DNA of 38,647 bases. It comes from Rhodococcus jostii NBRC 16295 (GTDB taxonomy: Bacteria > Actinomycetota > Actinomycetes > Mycobacteriales > Mycobacteriaceae). A program made the position numbers and the translations under genes. Each line of letters begins with the position of its first letter. Position 1 is the first letter of the stretch. Below, piece by piece: positions 8,434 through 15,758 of the stretch. The notes beneath the pieces are model-generated. The model did no database searches. It saw nothing but the letters and a program-made list of their open reading frames with translations, and was not told where the DNA came from. The stretch lies in assembly GCF_001894825.1 (NCBI RefSeq), contig NZ_BCWY01000053.1:1-38647 (forward strand), read 5' to 3'.

Positions 8434-8463
8434 ACATTACAGCGCGACAATGTGATGTTGCAA
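8434..8463 (-). promoter_or_regulatory. Promoter P1 of the shared set
   Basis: On the minus strand TTGCAA (8463-8458), an 18-base spacer and TAATGT (8439-8434). The spacer ends in CGCTG next to the -10, as in P2 and P3, and includes a degenerate form of the ACAGCGT-n-ACGCTGT element. It lies 36 bases upstream of the first gene. Confidence 0.7.
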
Positions 8464-8503
8464 CCCTTGAATGAAGTCCCACAAAGAAACCCGGTCTAGC
8501 CCT

Positions 8504-8767
8504 CTACCCTTTTCGGGATTCGTTCAGGACCGACACATACATGTCGACGTGGCCGCACGGGTTGTCCCATCGGTCACAGGTAAACCAATCACCGTCCTCA
8601 TGGAAGCGGTGTTTCTGCGGGATTCCCCGCGGGCCTTGGCAAGTGAGGCAAGCCCAGATCAGCGTGAGAGCACGGATCGCAGGGTAGGCGCCGCTGGTTC
8701 CCCACCCGCTGCGGTCGATCACATGAACGGTGCGGCGCGGAGTGTCGTGGCCGGAAGGTGTGGGCAT
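8504..8767 (-). CDS. Hypothetical protein with Cys/His zinc-ribbon-like pattern
   Basis: 87 residues from the ATG at 8767. The second half has C-L-T-C-Q-G followed about 23 residues later by C-D-R-W-D-N-P-C-G-H, a spacing compatible with a zinc ribbon. The His/Trp-rich stretch between them (..KHRFHEDGDWFT..) is distinctive. The ribosome site is weak (AGAAGATG). The gene sits between the exonuclease and promoter P1, directly below dispersed-repeat copy D. A DNA- or RNA-binding role is possible but not shown. Confidence 0.6.
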   Translation of the reverse strand: MPTPSGHDTPRRTVHVIDRSGWGTSGAYPAIRALTLIWACLTCQGPRGIPQKHRFHEDGDWFTCDRWDNPCGHVDMYVSVLNESRKG

Positions 8768-8789
8768 GTCATCTTCTTTCTAACGAAGG

Positions 8790-8815
8790 GGACGTGTCAT
8801 CTATGCAGGTAAGAG
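8790..8815 (+). repeat. Dispersed GGGGAC repeat, copy D
   Basis: Reads GGGGACGTGTCATCTATGCA followed by GGTAAG. It overlaps the last codons of the exonuclease gene, whose final residues (..YLHR) are read from the repeat. An insertion may therefore have altered that gene's 3' end. Confidence 0.5.
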
Positions 8816-9528
8816 CCCGGCAACGACGGTGTCGACGAGGCTGCGTCAGCCGGGCAGGACGCGTCTGCGAGCAGTTCGCCGGAAGGGGTCGTAGCGCCCG
8901 CGTCACGGCGGTGAGCGGCGTCTCGGCCGCAAGAGGGTGCAGGAGTCCCGGTAGGGCCGTCTGCGATGCCCTGGAGGACTGCGCGGGCGGCTTCCGCATC
9001 GCCGCGGGCGCGGTGCGCACCGTCGAGTCGGATGTTCTTCTCGACGCCTTCGGCCTGAGAGCGCTTCACCATGACGCATCCCCACCGCTCGGTGTCGGCC
9101 AGGTGCAGGGGGTCAAGGCCGTGGCGGTGGCAGTCGTGCAGGATGCGGCTCTGATCGAATTCGGCGTTGTAGGCGAGTACGACCCGGTCCGCGGTGACCG
9201 CTGCGAGGACGGAGAACACGGTGGGCCAGTCTGGAGCGCCGATGAGCTGGGCGGCACTGATGCCGTGTACGGCTGCCGCCGCGGGGTGAATCTGCACGTC
9301 GCCGGGATCGACGAGGGTGTCAAGGAGGACGGCGCCGGTGGCCGCGTCGATGACAGCCACCTCGAGGATCGATCCGTCGAGGTCGCTGGTCTCGGTATCG
9401 AGGATGACCGCATGGCCCGGGGCGAGCATGCGCGTCGCCCATTCCCGGGGGCCGTTCTCTGCTGCGGTCATCGTCTCCTCCTCGGTGGCCATCGTGACGG
9501 CACCGTCCGACATGCAGTTCGGGGTCAT
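8797..9528 (-). CDS. DEDDh 3'-5' exonuclease (DnaQ-like)
   Basis: 243 residues from the ATG at 9528. This start overlaps the stop of the upstream gene (ATGA) and has GGAGGTGAAGG upstream; the frame above it is part of that gene's region. The catalytic motifs of the DnaQ / RNase T superfamily are present: Exo I ILDTETSDLDG (DxE), Exo II YNAEFDQSRI, and Exo III HRARGDAEAA (His and Asp, so the DEDDh type). These enzymes remove 3' nucleotides from DNA or RNA with two metal ions. The part after the domain is Ala/Pro-rich and its last residues come from a repeat copy, so the natural C-terminus may be lost. As part of a mobile-element-like operon it may serve replication or repair of that element. 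Confidence 0.85.
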   Translation of the reverse strand: MTPNCMSDGAVTMATEEETMTAAENGPREWATRMLAPGHAVILDTETSDLDGSILEVAVIDAATGAVLLDTLVDPGDVQIHPAAAAVHGISAAQLIGAPDWPTVFSVLAAVTADRVVLAYNAEFDQSRILHDCHRHGLDPLHLADTERWGCVMVKRSQAEGVEKNIRLDGAHRARGDAEAARAVLQGIADGPTGTPAPSCGRDAAHRRDAGATTPSGELLADASCPADAASSTPSLPGSYLHR

Positions 9529-9776
9529 CGGGATGCCTTCACCTCCTCGACGACGGTCACCCACTGGTCGGGGCTGTAGGACACGGCGGCAGGGAATCCG
9601 TCGGTGACGATGGCGACGTGCACAGTGGTGGTGTTGACGCGGTCGATTTCAGCGACGGTGTAGTCGTAGAACTCGCCCGCGGTGAAGGGCTCTGGCCAGT
9701 CGGCATTGCGTTCGCGCACGACGTCGCCGGGGCGCAGGTCCAACACATTGCGGCCCTGCACGAGTTGATCGGTCAT
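9525..9776 (-). CDS. Hypothetical small beta-rich protein, 83 aa
   Basis: Starts at the ATG at 9776, with GGGGGAAAC immediately upstream; in-frame sequence above this point has no ribosome site and reads as basic junk. The product (..VLDLRPGDVVRERNADW.., ..TTTVHVAIVTDGF..) is beta-rich with a GDVV turn as in small SH3-like domains. Its stop overlaps the exonuclease start by 4 bases, so the two are translationally coupled and likely functionally linked. Confidence 0.65.
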   Translation of the reverse strand: MTDQLVQGRNVLDLRPGDVVRERNADWPEPFTAGEFYDYTVAEIDRVNTTTVHVAIVTDGFPAAVSYSPDQWVTVVEEVKASR

Positions 9777-9814
9777 GTTTCCCCCTGGATTGCTGGCATT
9801 TCTGGCATCGCTGT

Positions 9815-10168
9815 TCAGCGCTCGGCGAGGCTCGCGGCCGTCCATCCGTCGACGAAGTCGGACATGATCTTGCGACCGAGCCCGTCGCCGACGGTCAGGC
9901 CTTCGAGAGCGCGGCGCACTACCGCACTCAGGGCCGGAGAAAGGGTCTCCCCCTCCGCGTGTGCGGCGCGTCCGACCTCGACGAAGTCGACGGGGCGCAA
10001 TTTGGACGGATGGGTGATCCATCCGCCGTCAGGCGTGGCGTACGGCTCGGGCACCACCGGCAGCAGGACCACCGACGCCCGCGACCGCGTGACCACGGTG
10101 TAGACACCAGGACGCACGGTCCACGCGACCAGGTCTCCCTTCGCGAACTCGACCGGACGAGTATTCAA
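9815..10168 (-). CDS. Hypothetical protein, 117 aa, first gene after promoter P2
   Basis: The only usable start is a TTG at 10168; no good ribosome site is seen. The N-terminal half (..FAKGDLVAWTVRPGVYTV..) is an SH3-like beta domain resembling the 83-residue neighbour. The C-terminal half is helical (..LSAVVRRALEGLTVGDG..). It begins the exonuclease segment of the operon, 59 bases below the P2 -10 box. Family not recognised. Confidence 0.6.
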   Translation of the reverse strand: MNTRPVEFAKGDLVAWTVRPGVYTVVTRSRASVVLLPVVPEPYATPDGGWITHPSKLRPVDFVEVGRAAHAEGETLSPALSAVVRRALEGLTVGDGLGRKIMSDFVDGWTAASLAER

Positions 10169-10466
10169 GTCTGCTGCCGCGTCATTTCACACCGTCTTCC
10201 CTTGGCGAGGTTCACCTTCTGGCACTACATTACAGCGTGACGCTGTTATGTTGCAAGTGTTGGCGAGTCGGTGATGCAAAAGCCGAGTTGGCGGGCGATA
10301 CCCGGGCGCCCGAGGACGCCGGGCCGTGATGGCTGGGGCGTCGCAGCGGCGTCGCAGACCCACATCATTCGGCCGGTGTACGGTCCGATCTGCCCCGATC
10401 TGCCCGGACTGCAAGTGGCCGCCTGGCGGTGCCGCCACCGGCCTTCACCTCGACTACATGGAAGCG
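10169..10466. other. Gap with promoter P2 and a possible scrap
   Basis: Promoter P2 occupies 10227-10256. Further right a minus-strand ATG near 10367 opens about 38 codons ending close to P2. A plus-strand stretch (..APICPDCKWPPGGAATG..) has a CxxC pattern. Both are too short and isolated to call. Confidence 0.35.
10227..10256 (-). promoter_or_regulatory. Promoter P2 with 15-bp palindrome
   Basis: TTGCAA (10256-10251), 18-base spacer, TAATGT (10232-10227) on the minus strand. The spacer contains ACAGCGTGACGCTGT (10232-10246), a perfect 7-1-7 palindrome abutting the -10, which is where a repressor operator is often placed. It drives 9815-10168 and the genes below it. Confidence 0.75.
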
Positions 10467-12983
10467 CTATTTTTCAAGGTCGGCACTGGGCCGTCCTTGG
10501 GTGTCCCTCCTGCGGTCGGTCAGATACACGTCGAGGTCGAGGCGATTCGCCAACTGTATGACTTTCGCCGCCCCTTCTTTAGTGAGCCAGGGAGGCATGC
10601 CCGGCCACACCCACCTACCCGGAGTGAACTCGACACTATCGGCAGGCTTCCTGAGTAACCGCAGCTCAACGACGGCAGCCTCGTCCTCGCGAGACACGCT
10701 CTGGCTCTTCCACGCTGCGGTCTTCGCGAGCGCAGCTAGCTCCACCTGGAGGTCCTTAACCTGGTCCGGTTCTCCTCGCACCCACAGGACCGGCCGAACA
10801 TCGAAGATCAGCTTCCGCAGTTCCTCGGCCGAGTTTCTGGTATCAACCGCTAATGGATCATCCAGCTTCTTCCTTTTCTTAGCCGGCCAGTAGCTGGAGT
10901 GAGGGTAATTTCGAAAGAAGATCGCCGGGCGCGGCTCAAATCGTTTCCCCTGAGCGAGCGGAATATCCTTGACGCCATTGCCGAAGATGCGTTTGAGGGC
11001 GCCACCCACTAAGTCGTGTTGGAAGTAGATATTGGTCCACGTGGTGGGTGCAAACACAGCGGCATGATGGAAGCGGGTCGAGCTGCCCGTCGGGGGTTTA
11101 CGGCTGACAACTAGGAACCGGAAGGTACCGCGGTCGTTCGTCACTTGTTCCGCAGGTGGGCTGGCCGAGATCAGTCGGCGCCTCTTTCGGTTCGTGAGGT
11201 CATCCTCGCCTTTGGCCAACAAAAGCTCTGCATGTGCAAGGGGTGACCCCACGGTGATGAGGTCAGTCACCAGCCATCGGGCAGAAAGGTCGGGGCGAGT
11301 GGTCTTACCAGTCTCCGAGGGAATCAGGCTTCCGGGCTGAGGATCACGCAAGAGAGCCTGCAGATCGCGCTGCACCGAGCGCCACTCTTGAAGCTTCGAA
11401 TCGCGGACACATGGGAGTTGGAGTTGTTTGAAGTCTTCGCCATCCCTGCCCGAGTCTTCCTCCGGCACTTCCTTCTTCTCGTCCTTCTCCTTCTCGTCCT
11501 CCTCGTCCTTCTCCTTCTCGTCCTCCTCGTTTGGCTTGATGTCCGGATGCCGCCCGGTCTTGCCGTCCGGGTTCGGATTGCCGACCGGGTTCGGATTGCC
11601 GACCGGGTTCGGATTGCCGACCGGGTTCGGATTGCCGACCGGGTTCGGATTGCCGACCGGGTTCGGATTGCCGACCGGGTTCGGATTGCCGACCGGGTTC
11701 GGATTGCCGTCCGGGTTCGTCCGCTCGGGATAGTCGAGGCAGCCCTCTAGTCTTTCGAGCACTGTCTGCCGGGATCTCCGTCGGGCATGCTCCGATTCTG
11801 ATGGCCGAGGGAGCCGGATCTTGTGGTTGGCTTCGGCCCAATATGCCTCCAGAGCGTCGAAGGCGATGACGCTGCCCAGGCTGTGACCTATGAGTACGAT
11901 GCGGTCGTAGGCTGGTCGACCGTTTGTGCCGTCAGTTTCTGTGTGTAACCGGCGCAGAGTCTTGACCAGGTTACGACGGACCTTCTCGCGTTCCGCCAGG
12001 TTGTCCGGGTTGTTCGATAGGTAACGTGCCGCGTCGCCGACGCCACCGAGCACAGCGCCGCTGAACAACAACACAGCAACGGACGTAAGGATCGGGACCG
12101 CCGCCACGATCACTCTCCCCGACGAAGCGAATGCGTCCCATGTGGACACGACGACGAGAACGACTCCAGGAACCCCAACAAGGATCACCAGCCAGAGCCG
12201 GCGGAACCCGACAATGAAGCTCACCACGACCCCGAGGATCAGCCCGACACCGACCAGGAGTGCAAACCATTTCCCCCGATCCATTTCCCCTGTGTTCATT
12301 GTCAGCACGACTGCGCTCAGGAACGCGAGGACAATCAGGGCGAGGACGAACCTGGCGATCTGGATTAGCCCGAGGGGGTTAATAACCAGTAGGTACAGGT
12401 AGAGCAGAAGTAACAGGACCACGCCGAAGATGGCGTCGGTCGCGCCGAAGTCCGGCTCCCGCAGGCCGAACGCTGTCGCCAACATTGCGATCCATAGCAA
12501 GCCGGCAGAAACCATCAAGCCCCACCGCTTCAGATCGCTATCTATTCCCCTCAATGCTGCGGATGTGACAGAGCCGCGCTTGATACGCAGCAGGTCGATC
12601 AGCCAGGCACCGACATGTCGCCATGCAGTATCTCGAAACCGGTACGCCCAGTAGTACTCGTAGAAGTGGACGTTGCGAACCCACGGTTTGAGGATGGGAG
12701 GCTTCTTCTCTTTGCCGGAAAGTTCCTTGTTTCCGGCAAAGAGCAGCTTCAAGTCCTCGGCGAGACCTTCCGGCGTCTGGTCTCGGAGGTCAACGCTGAC
12801 GCGGCGCAAGTAGGTCTTGTCGGATACCGTGTCTCGATTTACAAACCAGCGTTTCGCCTCGTGCTCTCCGAGGATGCCGTACTCCCCCTCCCCGTCACCC
12901 ACGAAACCGAGCAAAGTGTCCAACGGACGTTGCTCACCGATTCCGTGCACCAAGATCACTGCGGTCTTCGGCAGAGCCGGCAT
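10467..12983 (-). CDS. Membrane-bound alpha/beta hydrolase with GNPNPV repeats
   Basis: 838 residues from the ATG at 12983 (GGGGTG 5 bases upstream); an ATG at 12995 is the alternative. Residues 8-20 (VILVHGIGEQRP) are the oxyanion strand of PGAP1/lipase-like serine hydrolases. About residues 153-313 form six hydrophobic helices. GHSLGS (366-371) holds the likely nucleophile Ser368. DLITVGSPLAHAELL and YFQHDLVGG downstream may carry the acid and His. Between nucleophile and acid lies a low-complexity insert: GNPNPV repeated (424-474), then a Glu/Asp/Lys run (485-509). The architecture suggests a membrane-anchored lipase or esterase; the substrate is unknown. No promoter of the P1-P3 type is directly upstream. 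Membrane hydrolases of this kind occur in anti-phage systems, but the gene alone does not show that role. Confidence 0.75.
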   Translation of the reverse strand: MPALPKTAVILVHGIGEQRPLDTLLGFVGDGEGEYGILGEHEAKRWFVNRDTVSDKTYLRRVSVDLRDQTPEGLAEDLKLLFAGNKELSGKEKKPPILKPWVRNVHFYEYYWAYRFRDTAWRHVGAWLIDLLRIKRGSVTSAALRGIDSDLKRWGLMVSAGLLWIAMLATAFGLREPDFGATDAIFGVVLLLLLYLYLLVINPLGLIQIARFVLALIVLAFLSAVVLTMNTGEMDRGKWFALLVGVGLILGVVVSFIVGFRRLWLVILVGVPGVVLVVVSTWDAFASSGRVIVAAVPILTSVAVLLFSGAVLGGVGDAARYLSNNPDNLAEREKVRRNLVKTLRRLHTETDGTNGRPAYDRIVLIGHSLGSVIAFDALEAYWAEANHKIRLPRPSESEHARRRSRQTVLERLEGCLDYPERTNPDGNPNPVGNPNPVGNPNPVGNPNPVGNPNPVGNPNPVGNPNPVGNPNPDGKTGRHPDIKPNEEDEKEKDEEDEKEKDEKKEVPEEDSGRDGEDFKQLQLPCVRDSKLQEWRSVQRDLQALLRDPQPGSLIPSETGKTTRPDLSARWLVTDLITVGSPLAHAELLLAKGEDDLTNRKRRRLISASPPAEQVTNDRGTFRFLVVSRKPPTGSSTRFHHAAVFAPTTWTNIYFQHDLVGGALKRIFGNGVKDIPLAQGKRFEPRPAIFFRNYPHSSYWPAKKRKKLDDPLAVDTRNSAEELRKLIFDVRPVLWVRGEPDQVKDLQVELAALAKTAAWKSQSVSREDEAAVVELRLLRKPADSVEFTPGRWVWPGMPPWLTKEGAAKVIQLANRLDLDVYLTDRRRDTQGRPSADLEK
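11569..11712. repeat. 18-bp tandem repeat, eight copies, inside the hydrolase gene
   Basis: Eight contiguous units of GGGTTCGGATTGCCGACC (plus-strand reading) fill exactly 144 bases; only the last differs, by GTCC for GACC. In the gene's frame each unit encodes a six-residue block (NPNPVG). Near-perfect unit identity implies recent copy-number change by slippage or recombination, without loss of reading frame. Confidence 0.95.
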
Positions 12984-13350
12984 AGCGCACCCCATGACTG
13001 ATCGTCGGAGCTGATAAGAACAAGTCTGCGCGTTCTCTCGTCAGAACGGAACCGGTCGGTTTCATCGTGGGGATGCGGCCGACGGTTCCGGGCCGGCTAT
13101 TCGAACGCGCACGGTCGGCTACCTCTCCCGACTGCCTGCTTATCTGACGCCGAACTGGCGCGGCGACGGTCGCGTCTTGCTTGAGCGCGGTCGGGATCGG
13201 CGAGCTGGCCCCTCGCTCCCCCTGCACCAGCGGGAAGTCGGTCGCGGCTTGGCGACGTGCCTCGACCGCGGCCGAGTTGGTGAGTGGGCGGTCAGCGCAG
13301 GAAGCGATATGCGCGGTGGGCGGCGCGGGCGGCCGGTACGTGCCGGATTG
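12984..13350. other. Gap without a recognised gene
   Basis: Several frames are open because of high GC, but none has convincing coding character. No promoter of the shared type is seen directly before the hydrolase. Confidence 0.4.
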
Positions 13351-13848
13351 TTAGGCGCACCGCGGTACGGGCCGCGCTGCGTGCGGCGCGGTTCCCGATC
13401 CGGGCTGCCCTCGAGGACCTGCGGTGCTGGCGCGTGGAAGGTCTTCGGGCGTCTTCCGATCATGGGGGGAGCCTTCGTCGAGTTCGGATTCCCACTGCGT
13501 CCAATCGTCAGCTGGTGCCCGGCGGGCTGGTTCCGGGCGGGCAGGCCTGGAGGACTGGCGCTTGCGGCGCTGCGGATCCAGCACGCGCAGTCCCGGAATC
13601 CGGGTGAAGATCAGCTTGGCCAGGAGCGAACCCCATGTTCGGTGCCGATAGGCGCCGAACAGATGCCCAGTGAGCCACACCGCCGCCATCGCGCCGAGCT
13701 GGGCTCCGGCAGCTGCACCCGCAACCAGCCAGATCAGCCCTTTGAGCACGAGGACAATGCCGGCGATCCGCGCCAGCCCGTAGCCGAATTTCCAGACCAC
13801 GACAATTATGAGCGCGACAAAAGCGGCGGTGATCAGCAGCGGCGACAT
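13351..13848 (-). CDS. Membrane protein with disordered C-terminus
   Basis: 165 residues from the ATG at 13848 (AAGGGA 8 bases upstream). Residues 3-20 (..LLITAAFVALIIVVVW..) and about 28-62 (..IAGIVLVLKGLIWLVAG.., ..LGAMAAVWLTGHLFGA..) form two or three membrane helices. A basic juxtamembrane part follows, then about 70 residues rich in Pro, Arg, Glu and Asp that look disordered. It is the first gene under promoter P3. Small membrane proteins at the head of such operons are common in conjugative actinobacterial elements; whether it has that role is unknown. Confidence 0.65.
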   Translation of the reverse strand: MSPLLITAAFVALIIVVVWKFGYGLARIAGIVLVLKGLIWLVAGAAAGAQLGAMAAVWLTGHLFGAYRHRTWGSLLAKLIFTRIPGLRVLDPQRRKRQSSRPARPEPARRAPADDWTQWESELDEGSPHDRKTPEDLPRASTAGPRGQPGSGTAPHAARPVPRCA

Positions 13849-13884
13849 ATCCGTATCCCTTCCCTCTGACCTTAATTCCCTTTT

Positions 13885-13914
13885 ACCTTACAGCGTCATG
13901 TTGTATTGTTGCAA
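13885..13914 (-). promoter_or_regulatory. Promoter P3 of the shared set
   Basis: TTGCAA (13914-13909), 18-base spacer, TAAGGT (13890-13885) on the minus strand. The spacer ends in GACGCTG next to the -10 and reads ACAGCGT-C-ATGTTGT on the plus strand, two mismatches from the P2 palindrome. The membrane protein starts 37 bases downstream; the wHTH gene lies on the other side in the opposite direction. Confidence 0.7.
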
Positions 13915-14111
13915 GCATGAAGAGATACCACATGCCCCAGACAGGCACGCTGGCGTTACATCCTCGAGCTGTAGGTTCTAGCGCATGGAACCCCCGCGTC
14001 ACCGGACTACGCCCGACTGCAGGCCGCCCTGCACCCGTAAGTCGTCATCGTTCACTCGGCCGTACGTCTGCGACTCCGCGGTCCAGGCCATTACCTACCC
14101 GGAGATCTGAG

Positions 14112-14357
14112 ATGGCCAACCCGAACAGGCTCACCTCGCAGGAGTGCATCGACCTGATCAAGGCCGAGTCCGGCACCGAGATCTCCGCCTCGACGTGGCG
14201 CTCGTATGTCGCCCGGGGACAGGCGCCGGACCCGGTCGAGAAGATCGGGCGAACGCCGCTGTGGAAGCGCGGCGATGTCATCGAGTGGGCCAACAACAGA
14301 CCCGGACAGGGCGCGCGCACCGATGTGCAGAAGCCTCGGCGCCGACGCTCAGAGTGA
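14112..14357 (+). CDS. Small winged helix-turn-helix (excisionase/AlpA-like) protein
   Basis: 81 residues from the ATG at 14112, preceded by GGAGA at 6 bases. The order LTSQECIDLIKAESGTEIS - STWRSYVARGQAPDP - GRTPLWKRGDVIEWANNRP is the MerR/AlpA/excisionase wHTH pattern: a first helix, a recognition helix with WRSYV, and a wing ending in W..DVI.W. The C-terminus is very basic (..KPRRRRSE). Such proteins bind DNA as excisionases or small repressors of mobile elements. Its position beside promoter P3, divergent to it, makes it the best local candidate for binding the P1-P3 operators. A strong terminator lies about 100 bases downstream. No integrase is seen in the window. Confidence 0.8.
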   Translation: MANPNRLTSQECIDLIKAESGTEISASTWRSYVARGQAPDPVEKIGRTPLWKRGDVIEWANNRPGQGARTDVQKPRRRRSE

Positions 14358-14404
14358 CTGACGTTCGCCCGCCTTCGATGTCACTGGAATCAGAATTTTG
14401 CCCT

Positions 14405-14428
14405 GCGCTGCACAGATGACATGTCCCT
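14405..14428 (-). repeat. Dispersed repeat, inverted copy
   Basis: On the minus strand this reads GGGACATGTCATCTGTGCAG, matching the plus-strand copies D and E. With copy E, 165 bases away, it forms an outward-facing inverted pair around the terminator. Confidence 0.5.
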
Positions 14429-14457
14429 GCCCCGCCGGCTATCTCGCCCGACCCCAG

Positions 14458-14492
14458 AACGCCCCCGTCCTCACTGAGAGGACGGGGGCGTT
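14458..14492 (+). terminator. Intrinsic terminator of the wHTH gene
   Basis: AACGCCCCCGTCCTC and GAGGACGGGGGCGTT form a perfect 15-bp stem with loop ACTGA, followed by TCGG. It is the strongest hairpin near the end of the wHTH gene. Confidence 0.85.
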
Positions 14493-14596
14493 TCGGCGTT
14501 CGGAGAATGCCGCTAGACGATTCTCCGAAGTCGGATACCGGAGTGAGCGAGTGACCCCGGTGACTCTTCGATGTCCAGTTGGGAGTCAGATCAGGA

Positions 14597-14622
14597 GGGG
14601 ACATGCCACCTTCGCAGTTCAG
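14597..14622 (+). repeat. Dispersed GGGGAC repeat, copy E
   Basis: Reads GGGGACATGCCACCTTCGCA followed by GTTCAG; it agrees with copy C in its second half. Confidence 0.5.
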
Positions 14623-14662
14623 GCTTCTTTTGTTCTGTGGTCGAGGTGCGCCTCGGGCACCG

Positions 14663-14861
14663 TCAGTCACGTGTCCGGACTGGAAGTGAATCGATGCCGC
14701 TGATGAACGCGGAGAGCAGCAGTTCCGGTTCACCCACCGCGTGGAGTGCGGGATGGGCGATGAACAGTTCTTCGAGCATGACGCGCAGCTCCAGCCGTGC
14801 GAGGTTATACCCAGGCAGTGGTGGATGTCTTTCGCACCGAAACCGAGATGTGACGTGTGTG
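14663..14861 (-). pseudogene. Cytochrome P450 C-terminal remnant
   Basis: Read on the minus strand, HLGFGAKDIHHCLG is the haem-binding loop of a cytochrome P450 (FGxGxHxCLG with the Cys ligand). After a one-base deletion near 14807 the next frame continues YNLARLELRVMLEELFIAHP and later FISGIDSLPVRTRD to a stop, which is the usual P450 C-terminus. Everything before the haem loop is missing; the sequence changes at about 14862 into a transposon-end motif. About 65 of ~400 residues remain and the frame is broken, so it is non-functional. It was evidently truncated by the neighbouring IS481-type element. Confidence 0.8.
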
Positions 14862-14900
14862 GTCTGGGGACATGCTTGACGAAATGTAGTCGGGACATGC
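14862..14900. repeat. Insertion-sequence end with doubled GGGACATGCTT motif
   Basis: GGGGACATGCTTGACGA and, 24 bases on, CGGGACATGCTTAACGA: the same motif twice in direct orientation at the boundary between the P450 remnant and the transposase remnant. The transposase stop codon (14901) begins within the second copy. This is how an IS terminus with doubled transposase-binding sites would look. Confidence 0.65.
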
Positions 14901-15481
14901 TTAACGATTTCTGGGTCGGTGGGCGTTGAAATTGCGGATTGGCTTGGTGGTCGTTCTGGCATGCAGCGAGAGTTCCGTTGTTCCGTCGAGGACGCGGAAG
15001 TGGTGGTCTTCGACCATCACAGTGATGATGGTTCCTGCATGGTGCGTCCGACTCGCAGCCGCTGACCGGCCACCATCACGACGCCGTCCTTCGGAACTCG
15101 TCGGTGCAGGCGTTGTGGCCCCGCCGGCGGAGGTGGAGGCAGGGGCGTCGTTGACCGTCGAACCTGGGTGAGTCGGCCCAGGTCGGCGGCGACGAGCGGA
15201 TTCGGTAGCGTCTTGATCAGGTGGTTCCCCGCGACAGCATGGATGAGCCCGCCGTCGATCTGCAGCGTTACCCGGGTTCCTGTGGTGTCCGGTCCTAGCG
15301 CGAGTTGGTGGCCGAGAAGGACCACGATCCCGTCCCGAGTGGCGGTGCGGTCGACTTCCACCGGCACTCGCTCGGCCGCGGGTGCAGCGGGATCGAATGC
15401 GGGTAGCGCGGGGGCCGGCCGACCGGGTCGTGCACCTCGCATGGTCAGTCGGTCGAGATCGGCGGTTGTCAACCGGGACAC
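14901..15481 (-). pseudogene. IS481-family transposase C-terminal remnant, frameshifted
   Basis: The minus-strand frame from 15481 (VSRLTTADLDRLTMRGARPG..) runs through two beta-barrel-like repeats (..DGIVVLLGHQLALGPD.., ..DGVVMVAGQRLRVGRT..) typical of the C-terminal part of actinobacterial IS481/rve-type transposases. It breaks by a one-base loss near 15043. The next frame resumes HAGTIITVMVEDHHFRVL and ..ELSLHARTTTKPIRNF.. to a TAA at 14901. The helix-turn-helix and DDE catalytic domain upstream are absent. The element is dead; its right end is lost. Confidence 0.8.
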
Positions 15482-15758
15482 GGTCGTCTTGACGACGTCA
15501 TCTTAGTGTCGGCAGCAATGCCGACTCCGTCGCGATCGCCGGGTGAGCGTGCGTGGGCGTACCGAACTGGGGCGGCCATCGCGTGATTCGCCAGAGCTAC
15601 CGCGTTGACCGCGGCATCCCTATACACGTCGAAACCGATGGCAGCGATATCCTTGTGAGCACGCCATCGAGAGTGAGTACACGGTTGTATCTGCGCTGGT
15701 CGTGCCGTCGGGACCAGTGCGCGTGATCCATGAGCCGACGGGGTGAGTAGACCGTCCG
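15482..15758. promoter_or_regulatory. Upstream region of the kinase gene
   Basis: No gene is visible. The region begins with a CGGCAGCAATGCCG hairpin next to the truncated transposase and ends with GGGGTGAG 16 bases before the kinase start. No clear sigma-70 promoter could be assigned. Confidence 0.3.

Larger units (their letters stand above)
14358..14662. other. Gap with terminator and two facing repeat copies
   Basis: It contains the terminator at 14458-14492, a minus-strand copy of the dispersed repeat (14405-14428) and a plus-strand copy (14597-14622). No gene is seen. Confidence 0.5.

Noticed and set aside
11569..11712. CRISPR array
   Set aside because: Units are 18 bp and contiguous with no spacers, and they keep a coding frame.
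11388..11750. Plus-strand repeat proteins (VRIAD.. or GFGLPT.. repeats)
   Set aside because: They are other-frame readings of the 18-bp tandem repeat within the hydrolase gene.
13920..14110. Possible tRNA or attachment site beside the wHTH gene
   Set aside because: No cloverleaf or TTCGA-type arm could be drawn and no integrase is present; no repeated att core was found.
13917..14111. Upstream extension of the wHTH gene from the ATG at 13917
   Set aside because: The ATG lies in the P3 promoter region, the added residues have no coding character, and a good ribosome site precedes the ATG at 14112.
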